Assembly: GCF_032452875.1 (NCBI RefSeq)
Contig: NC_083868.1
Coordinates: forward strand, 119,796,312-119,860,311
Reading direction: 5' to 3'
Length of the DNA stretch: 64,000 nucleotides
Source: Bos javanicus
Taxonomy: Eukaryota > Chordata > Mammalia > Artiodactyla > Bovidae
Shown: piece after piece, positions 10,620-21,589 of the stretch
Numbering within the stretch: position 1 is the stretch's first letter
How the letters are laid out: each line of letters begins with the position of its first letter
The notes under the pieces: generated by a model
Database searches by the model: none
What the model was told of the DNA's origin: nothing
The model's input: only the letters and a program-made list of their open reading frames with translations
Position numbers and translations under genes: made by a program

Positions 10620-11360
10620 GATAGCATGGCAAGAACATTTACTTTATGATTTTAAGAAACAGAATAAAAGAAACTCAGCCTTGAATGTGACACAATAGGT
10701 CATAAAATCCAATCAGCCTTCAGATGTTTGAATCCCTTCTAAACAAAATTGTAATTATCATCCAGGTTCTATTTAGATGGCTCAAGTGATTGAGAGTTCA
10801 CAGATTATAAAAGCTTTTATAATTAGCCTAGAATTATTATTTTCTTACTGGCTTTAGCTAGTAGGAAATGACACAAAAGGAAAAAAAGTGGAGAGACTAA
10901 CAACTCACCCATTGATACAGACTAGAACCAGACACAGTCTTTCCAAAAGATATAGCATATATAATTGCTTCTACCTAATTTTTCTAATACTTAATAGAGA
11001 CAGAGTAGGTGTAACAGCTTTTATAATTTCTGCTTTTTGCTTCTGTTCTCTATAAGGTAAAAAAAATATAAAAACACTGCTTGGTTCAGTATGCAATTTA
11101 TCAGATACCTGACAAAAAAAAACATGAATGGTCAGACTTCACTGGTATGATACTAGCTATATTTGCATTATGTCCATGCATAGGAATATGACCAAAAGAG
11201 ATAGTAAAAATTTAACACTGGTTTTCTCTAAGTTTTAAGTTATTGCTATTTTTCTCTTGAAGATTTCTACATTTTCAAAAATTTTTGTATATGAACACAT
11301 TTATAATTTAGATATGATTTTCAAATCTTTTCAAAAATATCTCTTATATGTTACTAAAAT
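10620..11360. other. unassigned sequence
   Basis: No gene recognised. The end (about 11130-11340) has an old LINE 3'-UTR look, but I cannot name it. Confidence 0.4.
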
Positions 11361-11736
11361 GTACATCAGATCAGATCAGTCACTCAGTCATGTCCGACTC
11401 TTTGCGACCCCATGAATTGCAGCACGCCAGGCCTCCCTGTCCATCACCAACTCCCAGAGTTCACTGAGACTCACGTCCATCGAGTCAATGATGCCATCCA
11501 GCCATCTCATCCTCTGACGTCCCCTTCTCCTCTTGCCCCCAATCCCTCCCAGCATCAGAGTCTTTTCCAATGAGTCAACTTTTCGCATGAGGTGGCCAAA
11601 GTACTGGAGTTTCAGCTTTAGCATCATTCCTTCCAAAGGAATCCCAGGGCTGATCTCCTTCAGAATGGACTGGTTGGATCTCCTTGCAGTCCATGGGACT
11701 CTCAAGAGTCTTCTCCAACACCACAGTTTAAAAGCA

Positions 11737-12216
11737 TCAATTCAGTCTGAATTTGGCAATAAGGAGTTCATGATCTGAGCCACAGTCAGCTGCTGGTCTT
11801 GTTTTTGTTGACTGTATAGAGCTTCTCCATCTTTGGCTACAAAGAATATAATCAATCTGATTTCTGTGTTGACCATCTGGTGATGTCCATGTGTAGAGTC
11901 TTCTCTTGTGTTTTTGGAAGAGGGTGTTTGTTATGACCAGTGCATTTTCTTGGCAATACTCTATTAGTCTTTGCCCTGCTTCATTCCGTATTCCAAGGCC
12001 AAATTTGCCTGTTACTCCAGGTGTTTCTTGACTTCCTACTTTTGCATTCCAGTCCCCTATAGTGAAAAGGACATCTTTTTTGGGTGTTGGTTCTAAAAGG
12101 TCTTGTAGGTCTTCATAGAACTGTTCAACTTCATCTTCTTCAGCACTACTGGTTGGGGTATGGACTTGGATTACTGTGATATTGAATGGTTTGCCTTGGA
12201 AACGAACAGAGATCAT
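11737..12216 (-). pseudogene. BovB endonuclease-domain fragment
   Basis: A 159-codon open stretch matching the middle and C-terminal half of the BovB apurinic-endonuclease-like domain. It has the GDWNAKVG block, the NQIDYILCSQRWRSS block and the SDHELLIAKFRLN block, containing the D-x-N and SDH motifs typical of this nuclease superfamily. In a live element it nicks target DNA for target-primed reverse transcription. Here it lacks its N-terminal part in frame and has no reverse transcriptase downstream. Confidence 0.8.
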
Positions 12217-12914
12217 TCTGTTGTTTTTGAGATTGCATCCAAGTACTGCATTTCAGACTCTTTTGTTGACCATGATGGCTACTCCATTTCTTCTGAGGGA
12301 TTCCTGCCCACAGTAGTAGATATAATGGTCATCTGAGTTAAATTCACCCATTCCAGTCCATTTTAGTTTGCTCATTCCTAGAATGTCGACATTCACTCTT
12401 GCCATCTCTTATTTGACCACCTCCAATTTGCCTTGATTCATGGACCTGACATTCCAGGTTCCTATGCAATATTGCTCTTTACAGCATCAGACCTTGCTTC
12501 TATCACCAGTCACATCCACAGCTGGGAATTGTTTTTGCTTTGGCTCCATCCCTTCATTCTTTCTGGAGTTATTTCTCCACTGATCTCCAGTAGCATATTG
12601 GGCACCTACTGACCTGGGGAGTTCCTCCTTAAGTATCCTATCATTTTGCCTTTTCATACTGTTTATGGGGTTCTCAAGGCAAGAATACTGAAGTGGTTTG
12701 CCATTCCCTTCTCCAGTGGACCACATTCTGTCAGATCTCTCCATTGTGACCTGCCCGTCTTGGGTTGTCCCATGGGCATGGCTTAGGTTCATTGAGTTAG
12801 ACAAGACTGTGGTCCTAATGTGATTAGATTGACTAGTTTTCTGTGAGTATGGTTTCAGTGTGTTTTCCCTCTGATGCCCTCTTACAACACCTACCGTCTT
12901 ACTTGGTTTCTCTT

Positions 12915-13265
12915 ACCTTGGGCGTGGGGTATCTCTTCATGGCTGCTCCAGCAAATTGCAGCCATTGCTCCTTACCTTGGATGAGGGGTATCTCCTCACC
13001 GCTGCCCTTCCTGACCTTCAACGTGGGATAGCTCCTCTAGGCCCTCCTGCGCCCGCGCAGCCACAGCTCCTTGGACGTGGAATTGGTCCTCCAGGCCACT
13101 GCCCCGGGCCTCGGGCGTGGGGTTGCCGTTCCCTGCTGCTACCCTTGGCCTCGGTGTGGGGGCGGAGAGTAGGTCCTCCCGCCCACCGCCCCTGGCCTCG
13201 GGCTTGGGGAGTGGGGTATCTCCTCCCGACTGCCGCCCCTGACCTCAGATGCGGGGTAACTCCTC
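12915..13265 (-). promoter_or_regulatory. BovB 5' leader: degenerate GC-rich tandem repeats
   Basis: About eight degenerate units of roughly 38-58 bp, each built round a ggcctcgggcgtggggta-like core followed by ctcctc and a GC/CCG-rich half. It is by far the most CpG-rich stretch in an AT-rich window. Its position at the 5' end of a BovB suggests it is the element's internal promoter or leader; promoter activity is inferred, not seen. Confidence 0.65.
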
Positions 13266-13275
13266 TCATTGCATA

Positions 13276-13934
13276 CTTTTCACAATTTGAAAAAATTGAT
13301 TACTCTAAAAGTGAATAAAATAGTGACCACCTTTTACGTACTGTGAGTAATGAATCATAAACTCATATGATTTTTAAAAATTAAAAATAGCTGCTCTGGA
13401 TACCCGAGTCTTGCATTATTTTGATGCAAATCCTAGGCATCATATCATTTCAACATCAACTATTTCAGAATATATTTCTAAACTATAAGAAATCTTTTCT
13501 GAAACAAAATTACAATACCATTATCATAACTGAAAATGTGACAATAATTTCTTAACATTAAATATCCAGTCAATATCCAAATTCAATAATTGTTTCACAA
13601 TTTTTCTTACATTATTTGAGTCAGAATTTGAAGAAGATACATAGATTTCAGAGTTTGATATATCTCTTAATTTTCTTAGTCTATAGGTTTCTCAATAGTT
13701 TTTTAGACTTGAATTTTATTTATTGGACAAACTGGGTCTTTTAACTTTTAGACTTTCCCATGGCCTGGATTATTGGCTTCTGTTCATTATATTCTGTGTG
13801 TCATTTAATGTACTACCTGTGTTTTCTATAAATTTCTAGTTAGATCTAGAGGCTTTAACAGATTCACACTGGTTTGCAATTTTCCTTTTCTTTTTATGTT
13901 GGTGATGATTTGTGACTATTTTAAAACATGTTAA
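13276..13934. other. unassigned AT-rich sequence
   Basis: No gene or repeat recognised before the MLT1 LTR. Confidence 0.45.
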
Positions 13935-14640
13935 AATGTGTTGACACTCCCACCATTAAAAAGTGAGACATTTGTTCTTTCCCCTTGAATCGCAGCTTAC
14001 TTTAGTGATTTTCTTGTAACTGATAGAACACAGTAGAAATAATGCAATAAGACTTTTGAGGCCAAGTCAGAAACCATACAGCTTCCACTTGGCTGGTTTT
14101 GGACGCTTTCTCTAGGGCAATGGTTCCCTACCAGAGGTGATCTCACTCCCCTCCTCCCTCTGGGGAATAGTTGGAAGTGGCTGAGTGAAGGCAGATACTT
14201 GATGCGTCAAAACTGAGAGGGTGATCTAGTGCCATCTAGTGGATAGAGGACAGAGGTGTGGCTAAATGTCCTACAAAGCCCTGGATAGCCCTTAGAACAA
14301 TCCATCCAGCCCAAAATATCAGTAGTGCCAAGGTTGAGAAGCTCTGCTTTAAGGGAAGCCAGCTGCCATAACAAGTCTGATTACTTTGAGACTGCTATGC
14401 TGGAAAATCGACTCGTTAATAGTTCAGTCATGTTCCAAGAGCTCTCAACTGAGAGCCAAAATCAACTTTCAGCTACATGAGTAAACTGTCTTAGATATTT
14501 AGTCCAGTTGAGTCTTCAGATTACTGTAGCCTCAGTCAGATGAGAAATGGTCAGCCAGGTGCTTCAAGAATTCCTGACTTACAAAATTATGAACATAATA
14601 AAAGATTAGTTTAATCCACTAAAAATTGGGATAATTTATT
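13935..14640 (+). mobile_element. MLT1-type MaLR LTR split by MER20
   Basis: The left part (about 13935-14117) has ttgaatcgcagcttactt, gaacacagtagaaataatgc and accatacagcttccacttgg. The right part (14347-14640) resumes with gaagccagctgccataac and ends near cagatgagaaatgg / cctgactta-type MLT1 text. The two halves join naturally when the MER20 is removed. The right boundary is uncertain. Confidence 0.65.
14118..14346 (+). mobile_element. MER20 hAT-Charlie-type DNA transposon
   Basis: Starts caatggttccctacc and ends aaggttgagaagctctg. Inside are the MER20 landmarks gtgccatctagtgg, tcctacaaagccc and ccagcccaaaatatc. Flanking 8-mers ctctaggg (14110-14117) and ctttaagg (14347-14354) agree at 6 of 8 positions, as a decayed hAT target-site duplication would. 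Confidence 0.85.
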
Positions 14641-14939
14641 AAATGGCAATAGTAGCAAAACTAACCATTTCTGAAATTCTCCTGTAGATTAGAAGTTATA
14701 AGATAAATATGATATTTATCTTTTCTTCATTAATTGTCATATTTTCATAAAGATAAAATTTGTGTGATTATTTGATTACTATAGAATGCAGTTTTTATAA
14801 GAAAGTCCGTATGAATGTTTGACTTTATAACCCAGTAAAACTGCAAATACATACATACATGTATAAAATAAAAGAGGAGGATACAATATTGAAGGCAAAA
14901 AATGGGGGTTGATAAATTATTTCAAGGAGAATGGTTAGA
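14641..14939. other. unassigned AT-rich sequence
   Basis: Contains a short (ACAT)n run near 14850. I see nothing else that I can name. Confidence 0.45.
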
Positions 14940-15180
14940 TTGACATCCGACTGTTCAACAGTCACAATGGAAGACAGATGTCAATGGATAATAGTATCAG
15001 TTTACTGAGAGGAGGTAACTGCCATACTAGAATTCTATACTCAGTGAAAATATTCTTCATGTGTAAATGGACAGCTCCTGAGAGGGCATATTTTCCAACA
15101 TCCATTTCAAATATGTCAACCAAGATAGCTAAAAATGAAGACCCTTGCAGAGGAAAAGGCAAAAGGTCATAATGATAATG
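14940..15180 (+). mobile_element. possible ancient L1 3' region
   Basis: The wording gtaactgccatactagaatt ... actcagtgaaaatattcttc resembles the C-terminal/3' flank of old mammalian L1 copies. It is diverged and the boundaries are a guess. Confidence 0.35.
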
Positions 15181-16856
15181 GACAAGGGTTTCCCACCCAG
15201 AAAGTAGACACTGATCTAACCATGGAAATTCCTAACCCCAGGATGGTTAACCTTCCTAATGGTGTTTCTGTCAAAATCCTTCATTGCCATGGACTACTGA
15301 TTCCATTGTTTCCTTTTCCAAGTGATGATTTTTGCAATTATCCTTTCTCTGTCATACCATATAGTATTTTGAGTACATGGAGAGAGAGTCAGATAACTAT
15401 CCTTTCAGGTCATGGGTTCCAAGAACAAGACAATCTACATCAAAGGCTGATAGAGAAGACTGTATATAACCCAGATCACACACACAACTTCCTAATCAAT
15501 GTCCACCTTGCATGTGGGAATTGAGAATGGCATTTTATGTACAGTTCTCAGCTAGACATACTTCCTCATTTTACAGATGATAAAATTGATTTAATCAGTA
15601 CCTTGTAGTTAGTTTTTTGAAAATTTTTTTCTACTACACATAATCACAGATATTATAGTTGAATTATGGAAAAAATTAAGGATAGATATGTTAGTACAGT
15701 TTAATATCAAAATATATTGAGCTAGTTTTAAAAATAACTAGTGAGAATTTGAATTTAATTATCACTAAGAAAGTTGGAATTTTCTCTTTTTACTTTTCAG
15801 CCTATTGTGCTACCACTAGACTATTGTCAATGAGTCATCATAAGCAAAGCAAGGTAGACTGCAGGTGTTGATAATGATTACTTATAAATTTTCACACTGT
15901 TCCAAAGCTACACTATGTTACTTATTCTAGATTTAGCTATTTTTATTTTAATTGGTACCTTTAAGGATTTGATATCTAACCAGCTGGCATGGTCCAGCAG
16001 GTGAGGAAGAGAAATAACACTTTTGTCATGGTAAAATTGAAAGCAAATTGACTAACCTCTATCAATGATACTTGAAATAAACTACTGCATCTTTGTTGAC
16101 TCATATTTATAAGATAATGTCTGAGAATATTTTCTACTTATAGGACTTGTACTTTTGCCACACAAATAAATAATGAAAGAACAAATAAGAACTATAATAT
16201 AGATTTGATTTTGATATTTTATCCATCACTAGTGAAACTAACACTTCTTGTTGAAATCAATAAAACAATGCTTGAGACATAAATAATGACATAGAAGAAA
16301 TTGTTTCCCACCTGCACACGCCTATACCCAAGCTCTTAATATAGATTATACGCCTAAAATTAGTGTAATGTTTTACATAAGAATTTGATTCACAGATCTC
16401 ACAGATAATAGGTATTCCATAGATATTTATCAATGATGTAATCTTTTATAAGTAGCTGATTCTTTATATTTTCTATATATTACACACATATGTATGCTGT
16501 ACTCCACCATGCATTGTTAGGTCATTTTAACCATGATTTGAAGAGGTTTGCCTCCCAATTTTTTCATTTTTCTGTTAAGTACACTAGAGTTGCTATATTC
16601 CCTGATTTGTTAGTTTACTGGAAAATTTTGACATGTTACTGAAGGTAAATTTTTATGTCTCATTTCTTATTCAATCAATATTAATCATCTGCTTTTTTTT
16701 TTTTTAAAACCAGCAGCAGTCATAAATTACAAGGAGGCAATCTTACTAGTCAGAAAGGACTCTATATTCTTTATTATTATTTAGAAATTGGTTGAAAGAT
16801 TATTCTAAGAATTTTTGGTTCTTTCTGCTAATAGCCTATTATGAAATGATTATTTA
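15181..16856. other. unassigned sequence
   Basis: No gene or family recognised. 15187-15530 reads like an old interspersed repeat (moderate GC, accumulated stops), and a 13-nt T-run is at about 16692. The frame at 15135-15524 has no known domain and is not credible as a gene. Confidence 0.4.
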
Positions 16857-17217
16857 TGTAGCCCGCCAAACTCATATGCTGAAATATAATCTCCAGTGTG
16901 GAGGATCCATAACCAATAATTTCATGTATTGGAGGTGAGACCTTTGGGAGATAATTAGGTCATGATGGTGGATCCCTCAAACATGGGATTAGCAAAACAG
17001 AACCCTGAGAACTCTCCTTCTTTCTGCCACCTGAGTATACAATGAGAAGTGAGCAGTCTGCACCTCAGAAGAGAGCTCTCTCAGGAACCTGACACTATAA
17101 TTGCTAGCACTATAATTTCAGACTTACAGCCTCCAAAACTGAGGCTGAGAAATAAATTTCTGTGACTTATAAGACACCCATCTATGATACTTTGCTATCA
17201 CAGCCTAAACTAAGACA
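16857..17217 (+). mobile_element. MaLR-type LTR (MST/MLT group)
   Basis: Landmarks in order: actcatatgctgaaat, ggaggtgagacctttgggag, ttaggtcatgatggtggatc, gagaaataaatttctgtgac (with a poly(A) signal) and the terminal aactaagaca. It is about 360 bp, a normal solo-LTR length for the group. Confidence 0.7.
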
Positions 17218-17525
17218 TTGTCTTTTATTTGATAATATAATCAGGATTATAATATTCAAAGGGAAAAATTGCTATGTAGAATGGAGGGAAACAAGCCAAG
17301 GTTGAATAAATAAACACCAGAATTTGAAATGATGCAAAGAGAAAAGTAGAGAAGTATGTGTCAACATCTCTTTAACTTTCTCTCTCTCTCTCTCTTTTTT
17401 TTTTTTTGCTATGTACGTATATATAGACAGATATTTAGATATACAAAGATAAATACATATATGGCTTATATAACACTGAATATTAAATTTAACATATATT
17501 GTTGATGGCCTCATATACCTATTGC
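17218..17525. repeat. spacer with (TC)n / poly(T) tract
   Basis: Simple sequence at about 17379-17408 (TC repeat then T run), with TA-rich text after it. No gene seen. Confidence 0.7.
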
Positions 17526-17635
17526 TGTGAGTTGAATTGTGTCTCCCCAAAAGATATGTTGATATCCTAAACCCAGTACTTGTAAATGTGGCCTTATTTA
17601 GAAATAGGGTATTTCTATTAATAGATATAATCAAG
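17526..17635 (+). mobile_element. 5' part of an MLT1A-like LTR, cut by BovB
   Basis: gttgaattgtgtctccccaa, then ggccttatttagaaatagg, is the beginning of an MLT1A-like LTR. It stops where the BovB at 17636 begins. I could not find its remainder beyond that BovB. Confidence 0.65.
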
Positions 17636-18023
17636 TGACAAAAACGGTCCACTGGAGAAGGGAATGGCAAACCAATTCAGCATTCTTGCCTTGAGAACCC
17701 CATGAAAAGGCAAAAAGATAGGACACTGAAAGATAAACTCCACAGGTTGGTAGGTGCCCAATATACTACTTGAAAAGAATGGAGAAATACCTCCAGAAAG
17801 AATGAAGAGATGGAACCAAAGCAAAAACAACACCCAGCTGTGGATGTGACGGAAGACGGAAGTGAAGTCCGGTGCTGTAAGAGCAATATTGCATATGAAC
17901 CTGGAATGTTAGTTCCATGAATCAAGGAAAATTGGAAGTGGTCAAACAGGAGATGGCAAGAGTGAAAATCAATATTTTAGGAATCAGTGAATGAAAATGG
18001 ACTGGAATGTGTGAATTTAACTC

Positions 18024-18152
18024 TGCTGCTGCTGCTAAGTCGCTTCAGTTGTGTCCGACTCTGTGCGACCCCATAGACGGCAGCCCACCAGGCTCCCCCG
18101 TCCCTGGGATTCTCCAGGCAAGAATACTGGAGTAGGTTGCCATTGCCTTCTC
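18024..18152 (-). mobile_element. Bov-A monomer SINE in BovB copy B
   Basis: A single Bov-A unit in reverse, starting with (CTG)n and ending ttgccattgccttctc. It has a perfect 12-bp target-site duplication tgaatttaactc at 18012-18023 and 18153-18164, within the BovB endonuclease region. Confidence 0.92.
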
Positions 18153-19196
18153 TGAATTTAACTCAGATGACTATTATATCTACTACTGTGGACAACAATC
18201 CCTTAGAAGAAATGGAGTAGCCATGATAGTCAACAAAAGAGGCCAAAAAGCAGTACTTGGATGCAATCTCAAAAATGACAGAATGATCTCTGTTCATTTC
18301 CAAGGCAAACCATTCAATATCAGAGAAATCCAAGTCTATTCCCTGACCAGTAATGCTGAAGAAGCTGAAGTTGAACCGTTCTATGATGACCTATAAGGCC
18401 TTCTAGAACTAAAACCCCAAAAAGATGTCCTTTTCATTATAGGGGACTGGAATGCAAAAGTAGAAAGTCAAGAGATACCTGGAGTAACAGGCAAATTTGG
18501 CCTTGGAATGAAGAATGAATCAGGGCAAAGGCTAATAAAGTTTTGCCAAGATAACACACTGGTCATAGCAAACTCCCTCTTCCAACAACACAAGAGAAGA
18601 CTCTACACAGGGACATCACCAGATGGACAACACCAAAATCAGATTGATTATATTGTTTGCAGCCAAAGATGGAGAAGCTCTATACAGTCAGCAAAAATAA
18701 GATTGGGAGCTGACTGTGGCTCAGATCATGAACTCCTTATTGCCAAATCCAGACATAAATTGAAGAAAGTAGGGAAAAACCACTAGATCATTCAGGTATG
18801 ACCTCAATCAAATCCCTTACAATTATACACTGGAAATGACAAACAGATTCAAGGGATTAGATCTGATAGACAGAATGCCTGAAGAACTATGGACGGAGGT
18901 TTGTGACATTGTACAGGAGGCAAGGATCAGACCATCTCTAAGAAAAAGAAATTCAAAAAGCAAAATGGTGGTCTGAGGAGGCCTTATAAATAGCTGAGAA
19001 AAGAAGAGAAGCGAAAAGCAAAGGAGAAAGGAAAGATATACCCATTTGAATGCAGAGTTCCAAAGAATAGCAAGGAGAGATAAGAAAACCTTCCTCAGTG
19101 ATCAATGCAAGGAAAACAATAGAATGGGAAACACTAGAGATCTCTTCAAGAAAATTAGAGTTACCAAGGGAATATTTCATGCAAAGATGGGCACAA

Positions 19197-19368
19197 CTCT
19201 ACTCAATACTTTGTAATAACTTATATGGAAAAAGAATCTGAAAAAGAATAGATATATGTATATGTACAACTGTTACAAATCACTTTGCTGTACACCTGAA
19301 ACTTACATAACATTGTAAATCAACTATACTCCAATATAAAATAAAAATTTTAAAAAGAAAAAAAAAAA
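19197..19368 (+). mobile_element. 5'-truncated L1 tail in BovB copy B
   Basis: About 170 bp of ruminant L1 3' end (actcaatactttgtaataac ... aacattgtaaatcaactata) ending in poly(A). It has a perfect 14-bp duplication aaagatgggcacaa at 19183-19196 and 19369-19382. The target is BovB sequence. Confidence 0.92.
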
Positions 19369-20137
19369 AAAGATGGGCACAATAAAGGACAGAAATGTTA
19401 TAGACCTAACAGCAGCAAAAGATATTAAGAAGATATGGCAAAAAAACACAGAAGAACAATACAAAAAAGATCTTCATGATGTAGAAAATCACAACAGTGT
19501 GATCACTCACCTAGAGCCAGACATCCTGGAATGCGAAGTCAAGTGGGCTTTAGTAAGCATCACTACAAACAAAGCTAGTGGAGATGATGGAATTCCAGTG
19601 GAGCTCTTTCAAATCCTAAAAGATGATGCTGTGAAAGTGCTGCACTCAATATGTCAATAAATTTGAAAAACTCAGCAGTGAGCACAGGACTGGAAAAGGT
19701 CAGTTTTCATTCCAATCCCAAAGAAAGGCAATGCCAAAGAATGCTCAGACTACAGCACAATGGCACTTATCTCACAGGCTAGCAAAGTAATGCTCAAAAT
19801 TCTCCAAGCCAGGCTTCAACAGTACATGAACCGTGAACTTCCATATGTTCAAGTGGATTTAGAAAAGGTGAAGGAACCAGAGATCAAATTGCCAATATCT
19901 GCTGGATCATTGAAAAAGTGAGAATTCCAGAAAAACATCTATTTCTGCTTTATTGACTTTGCCTAAGCCTTTGACTGTGTGGATCACAATAAACTGTGGA
20001 AAATTCTGAAAGAGATGGGAACAGAGCACTTGACCTACCTCCTGAGAAGTCTGTATGCAGGTCAAGAAATAACAATTAGAACTACATGAAACAGCAGATG
20101 GTTCCAAATTGGAAAAGGAGTACATTAAGGCTGTATA

Positions 20138-20674
20138 TTGTCATCTTGCTTATTTAACTTATATTCAGAGTACATCATGAGAAATGCTTGGGTTGATGAG
20201 GCACAAGCTGGAATCAAAATTGCTGGAAGAAATATCAATAACCTCAAATATGCAGATGACACCACCCTTATGGCAGAAAGTGAAGAGGAACTAAAGAACC
20301 TCTTAATGAAAGTGAAAGAGGAGAGTGAAAAAGTTGGCTTAAAGCTCAACATTCAGAAAACTAAGATCATGGCATCCAGTCACACCACTTTATGGGAAAT
20401 AGATGGGGAAATAGTGGAAACAGTGTCAAACTTTATATTTCTGGGCTCCAGAATCACTGCAGATGGTGACTGCACCCATGAAATTAAAAGACGCTTACTC
20501 CTTGGAAGGAAAGTTATGACCAACCTAGATAGCATATTGAAAAGCAGAGACATTACTTTGCCAACAAAGGTCCATCTAGTCAAGGCTATGGTTTTTTCAG
20601 TGGTCATGTATGGATGTGAGAGTTGGACTGTGAAGAAAGCTGAGTGCCGAAGAACTGATGCTTTTGAGCTGTGA
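20138..20674 (+). pseudogene. BovB reverse-transcriptase fragment with intact YADD
   Basis: A 178-codon open stretch covering the reverse-transcriptase palm and thumb of BovB copy B. It has KYADDTTLMAESEEE (the catalytic YADD box), then the IQKTKIMAS and FLGSRITADGDC blocks. The upstream part of the protein is broken by stops, including one inside motif A. Confidence 0.8.
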
Positions 20675-21066
20675 TGTTGGAGAAGGCTCTTGAGAGTCCC
20701 TTGGACTGCAAGGAGATCCAACCAGTCCATTCTGAAGGAGATCAGCCCTGGGATTTCTTTGGAAGGAATGATGCTAAAGCTGAAACTCCAGTACTTTGGC
20801 CACTTGGTGCAAAGAGTTGACTCTTTGGAAAAGAGTCTGCTGCTGGGAGGGATTGGGGGCAGGATGAAAAGAGGACGACAGAGGATGAGATGGCTGGATG
20901 GCATCACTGACTGGATGGACGTGAGTCTGAGTGAACTCTGGGCGTTGATGATGGACAGGGAGGCCTGGTGTGCTGCGATTCATGGGGTCACAAAGAGTCG
21001 GACATGACTGAGTGACTGAACTGAACTGATTAGTATTAATAATGTGTGTATATACACACACACATA

Positions 21067-21276
21067 AGGGCTCCCCTGGTACTCAGTGGTAAATAATCCA
21101 CCTGCCAATGCAAAAGACGTGGGTTTGATCCCTGTGTTGGGAAGATCCCCTGGAGAAGGAAATGGCAACCCACTCTCGTATTCCTGCCTGGGAAATCTCA
21201 GGGACAGAGGCGCTTAGTGGACTACAGTCCATGAGGTCACAAAGAATCAAATGTGACTTGACTAAATGATGACAAC
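21067..21276 (+). mobile_element. Bov-tA SINE
   Basis: Diverged head (agggctcccctggtactcag), body and tail (gacttgactaaatgatgac). It sits immediately after an (AC)n run at about 21040-21066. Confidence 0.82.
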
Positions 21277-21320
21277 TATATATATGTATATATGTATGTG
21301 TATACACATATATATAGTTG
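21274..21320. repeat. palindromic TA/TG microsatellite between two SINEs
   Basis: Starts caactatatatatgt and ends with the complementary acacatatatatagttg, so it can fold into a long AT-rich hairpin. It joins the end of one SINE to the start of the next. Confidence 0.8.
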
Positions 21321-21521
21321 TGTCCCTGGTGGCTCAGACAGTCAAAGAATCTGCCTGCAATGTGGAAGACACAGGTTCAATCCCTGGGTTGGGGAGATCC
21401 CCTGGAGAAGGGAATGCAACCCACTCCAACAGTCTTGCCTAGAGAATTCAATGGACAGAGGAGCCTAGTGGATTACAGTCCATGGGGTGGCAAAGAGTGG
21501 GACATGACTGAGGAACTAGCA
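21321..21521 (+). mobile_element. Bov-tA SINE
   Basis: Head tgtccctggtggctcagaca, body and tail gggacatgactgaggaacta. It is followed at 21533-21574 by another TA/TG microsatellite. Confidence 0.86.
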
Positions 21522-21589
21522 TTGCCAATTCTGACATATACATATATATATATGTATGTATATATACACATATCTATACCATAGGAAAA

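Larger units (their letters stand above)
11361..13275 (-). mobile_element. BovB LINE with intact GC-rich 5' leader and a 1.7-kb internal deletion (copy A)
   Basis: RTE-class LINE read from right to left. A GC-rich tandem-repeat 5' leader (about 13265-12915) is followed by the BovB start region (12840-12480), the endonuclease part (12216-11760), and then, across a junction near 11745-11755, the far C-terminal end (11705-11388) and an (ATCAG)n tail at 11366-11380. The whole reverse-transcriptase core is missing. The junction joins text equivalent to 58930-58945 and 60630-60645 of the fuller copy below. Endonuclease landmarks are visible (GDWNAKVGSQ, SDHELLIAKF). I saw no convincing target-site duplication. 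It encodes no complete protein. Confidence 0.88.
17636..21029 (+). mobile_element. nearly full-length BovB LINE, inactive (copy B)
   Basis: Begins in the BovB region just before the endonuclease (ggtccactggagaaggg) and runs to the (tgaac)n tail. Order: endonuclease domain (about 17900-18786), linker (18800-19200, 19383-19470), reverse transcriptase (19500-20640), C-terminal region (20690-21007). Two later insertions split it: a Bov-A at 18024-18152 and an L1 tail at 19197-19368. Reverse-transcriptase motif A contains a stop (FIDFA-stop-AFD, near 19950-19976), whereas the YADD box near 20250 is intact. Many other stops and frameshifts are present. The GC-rich leader is absent (5' truncation). 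Confidence 0.9.

Noticed and set aside
12956..13318. Proline/glycine/arginine-rich open frames on both strands in the CpG-rich block as a gene or CpG-island exon
   Set aside because: The block is made of degenerate tandem repeats and is collinear with the 5' end of a BovB; compositional bias explains the open frames on both strands.
15135..15524. 129-codon frame as a possible gene
   Set aside because: No recognisable domain, AT-rich unstable composition, and it lies in what looks like old repeat sequence.
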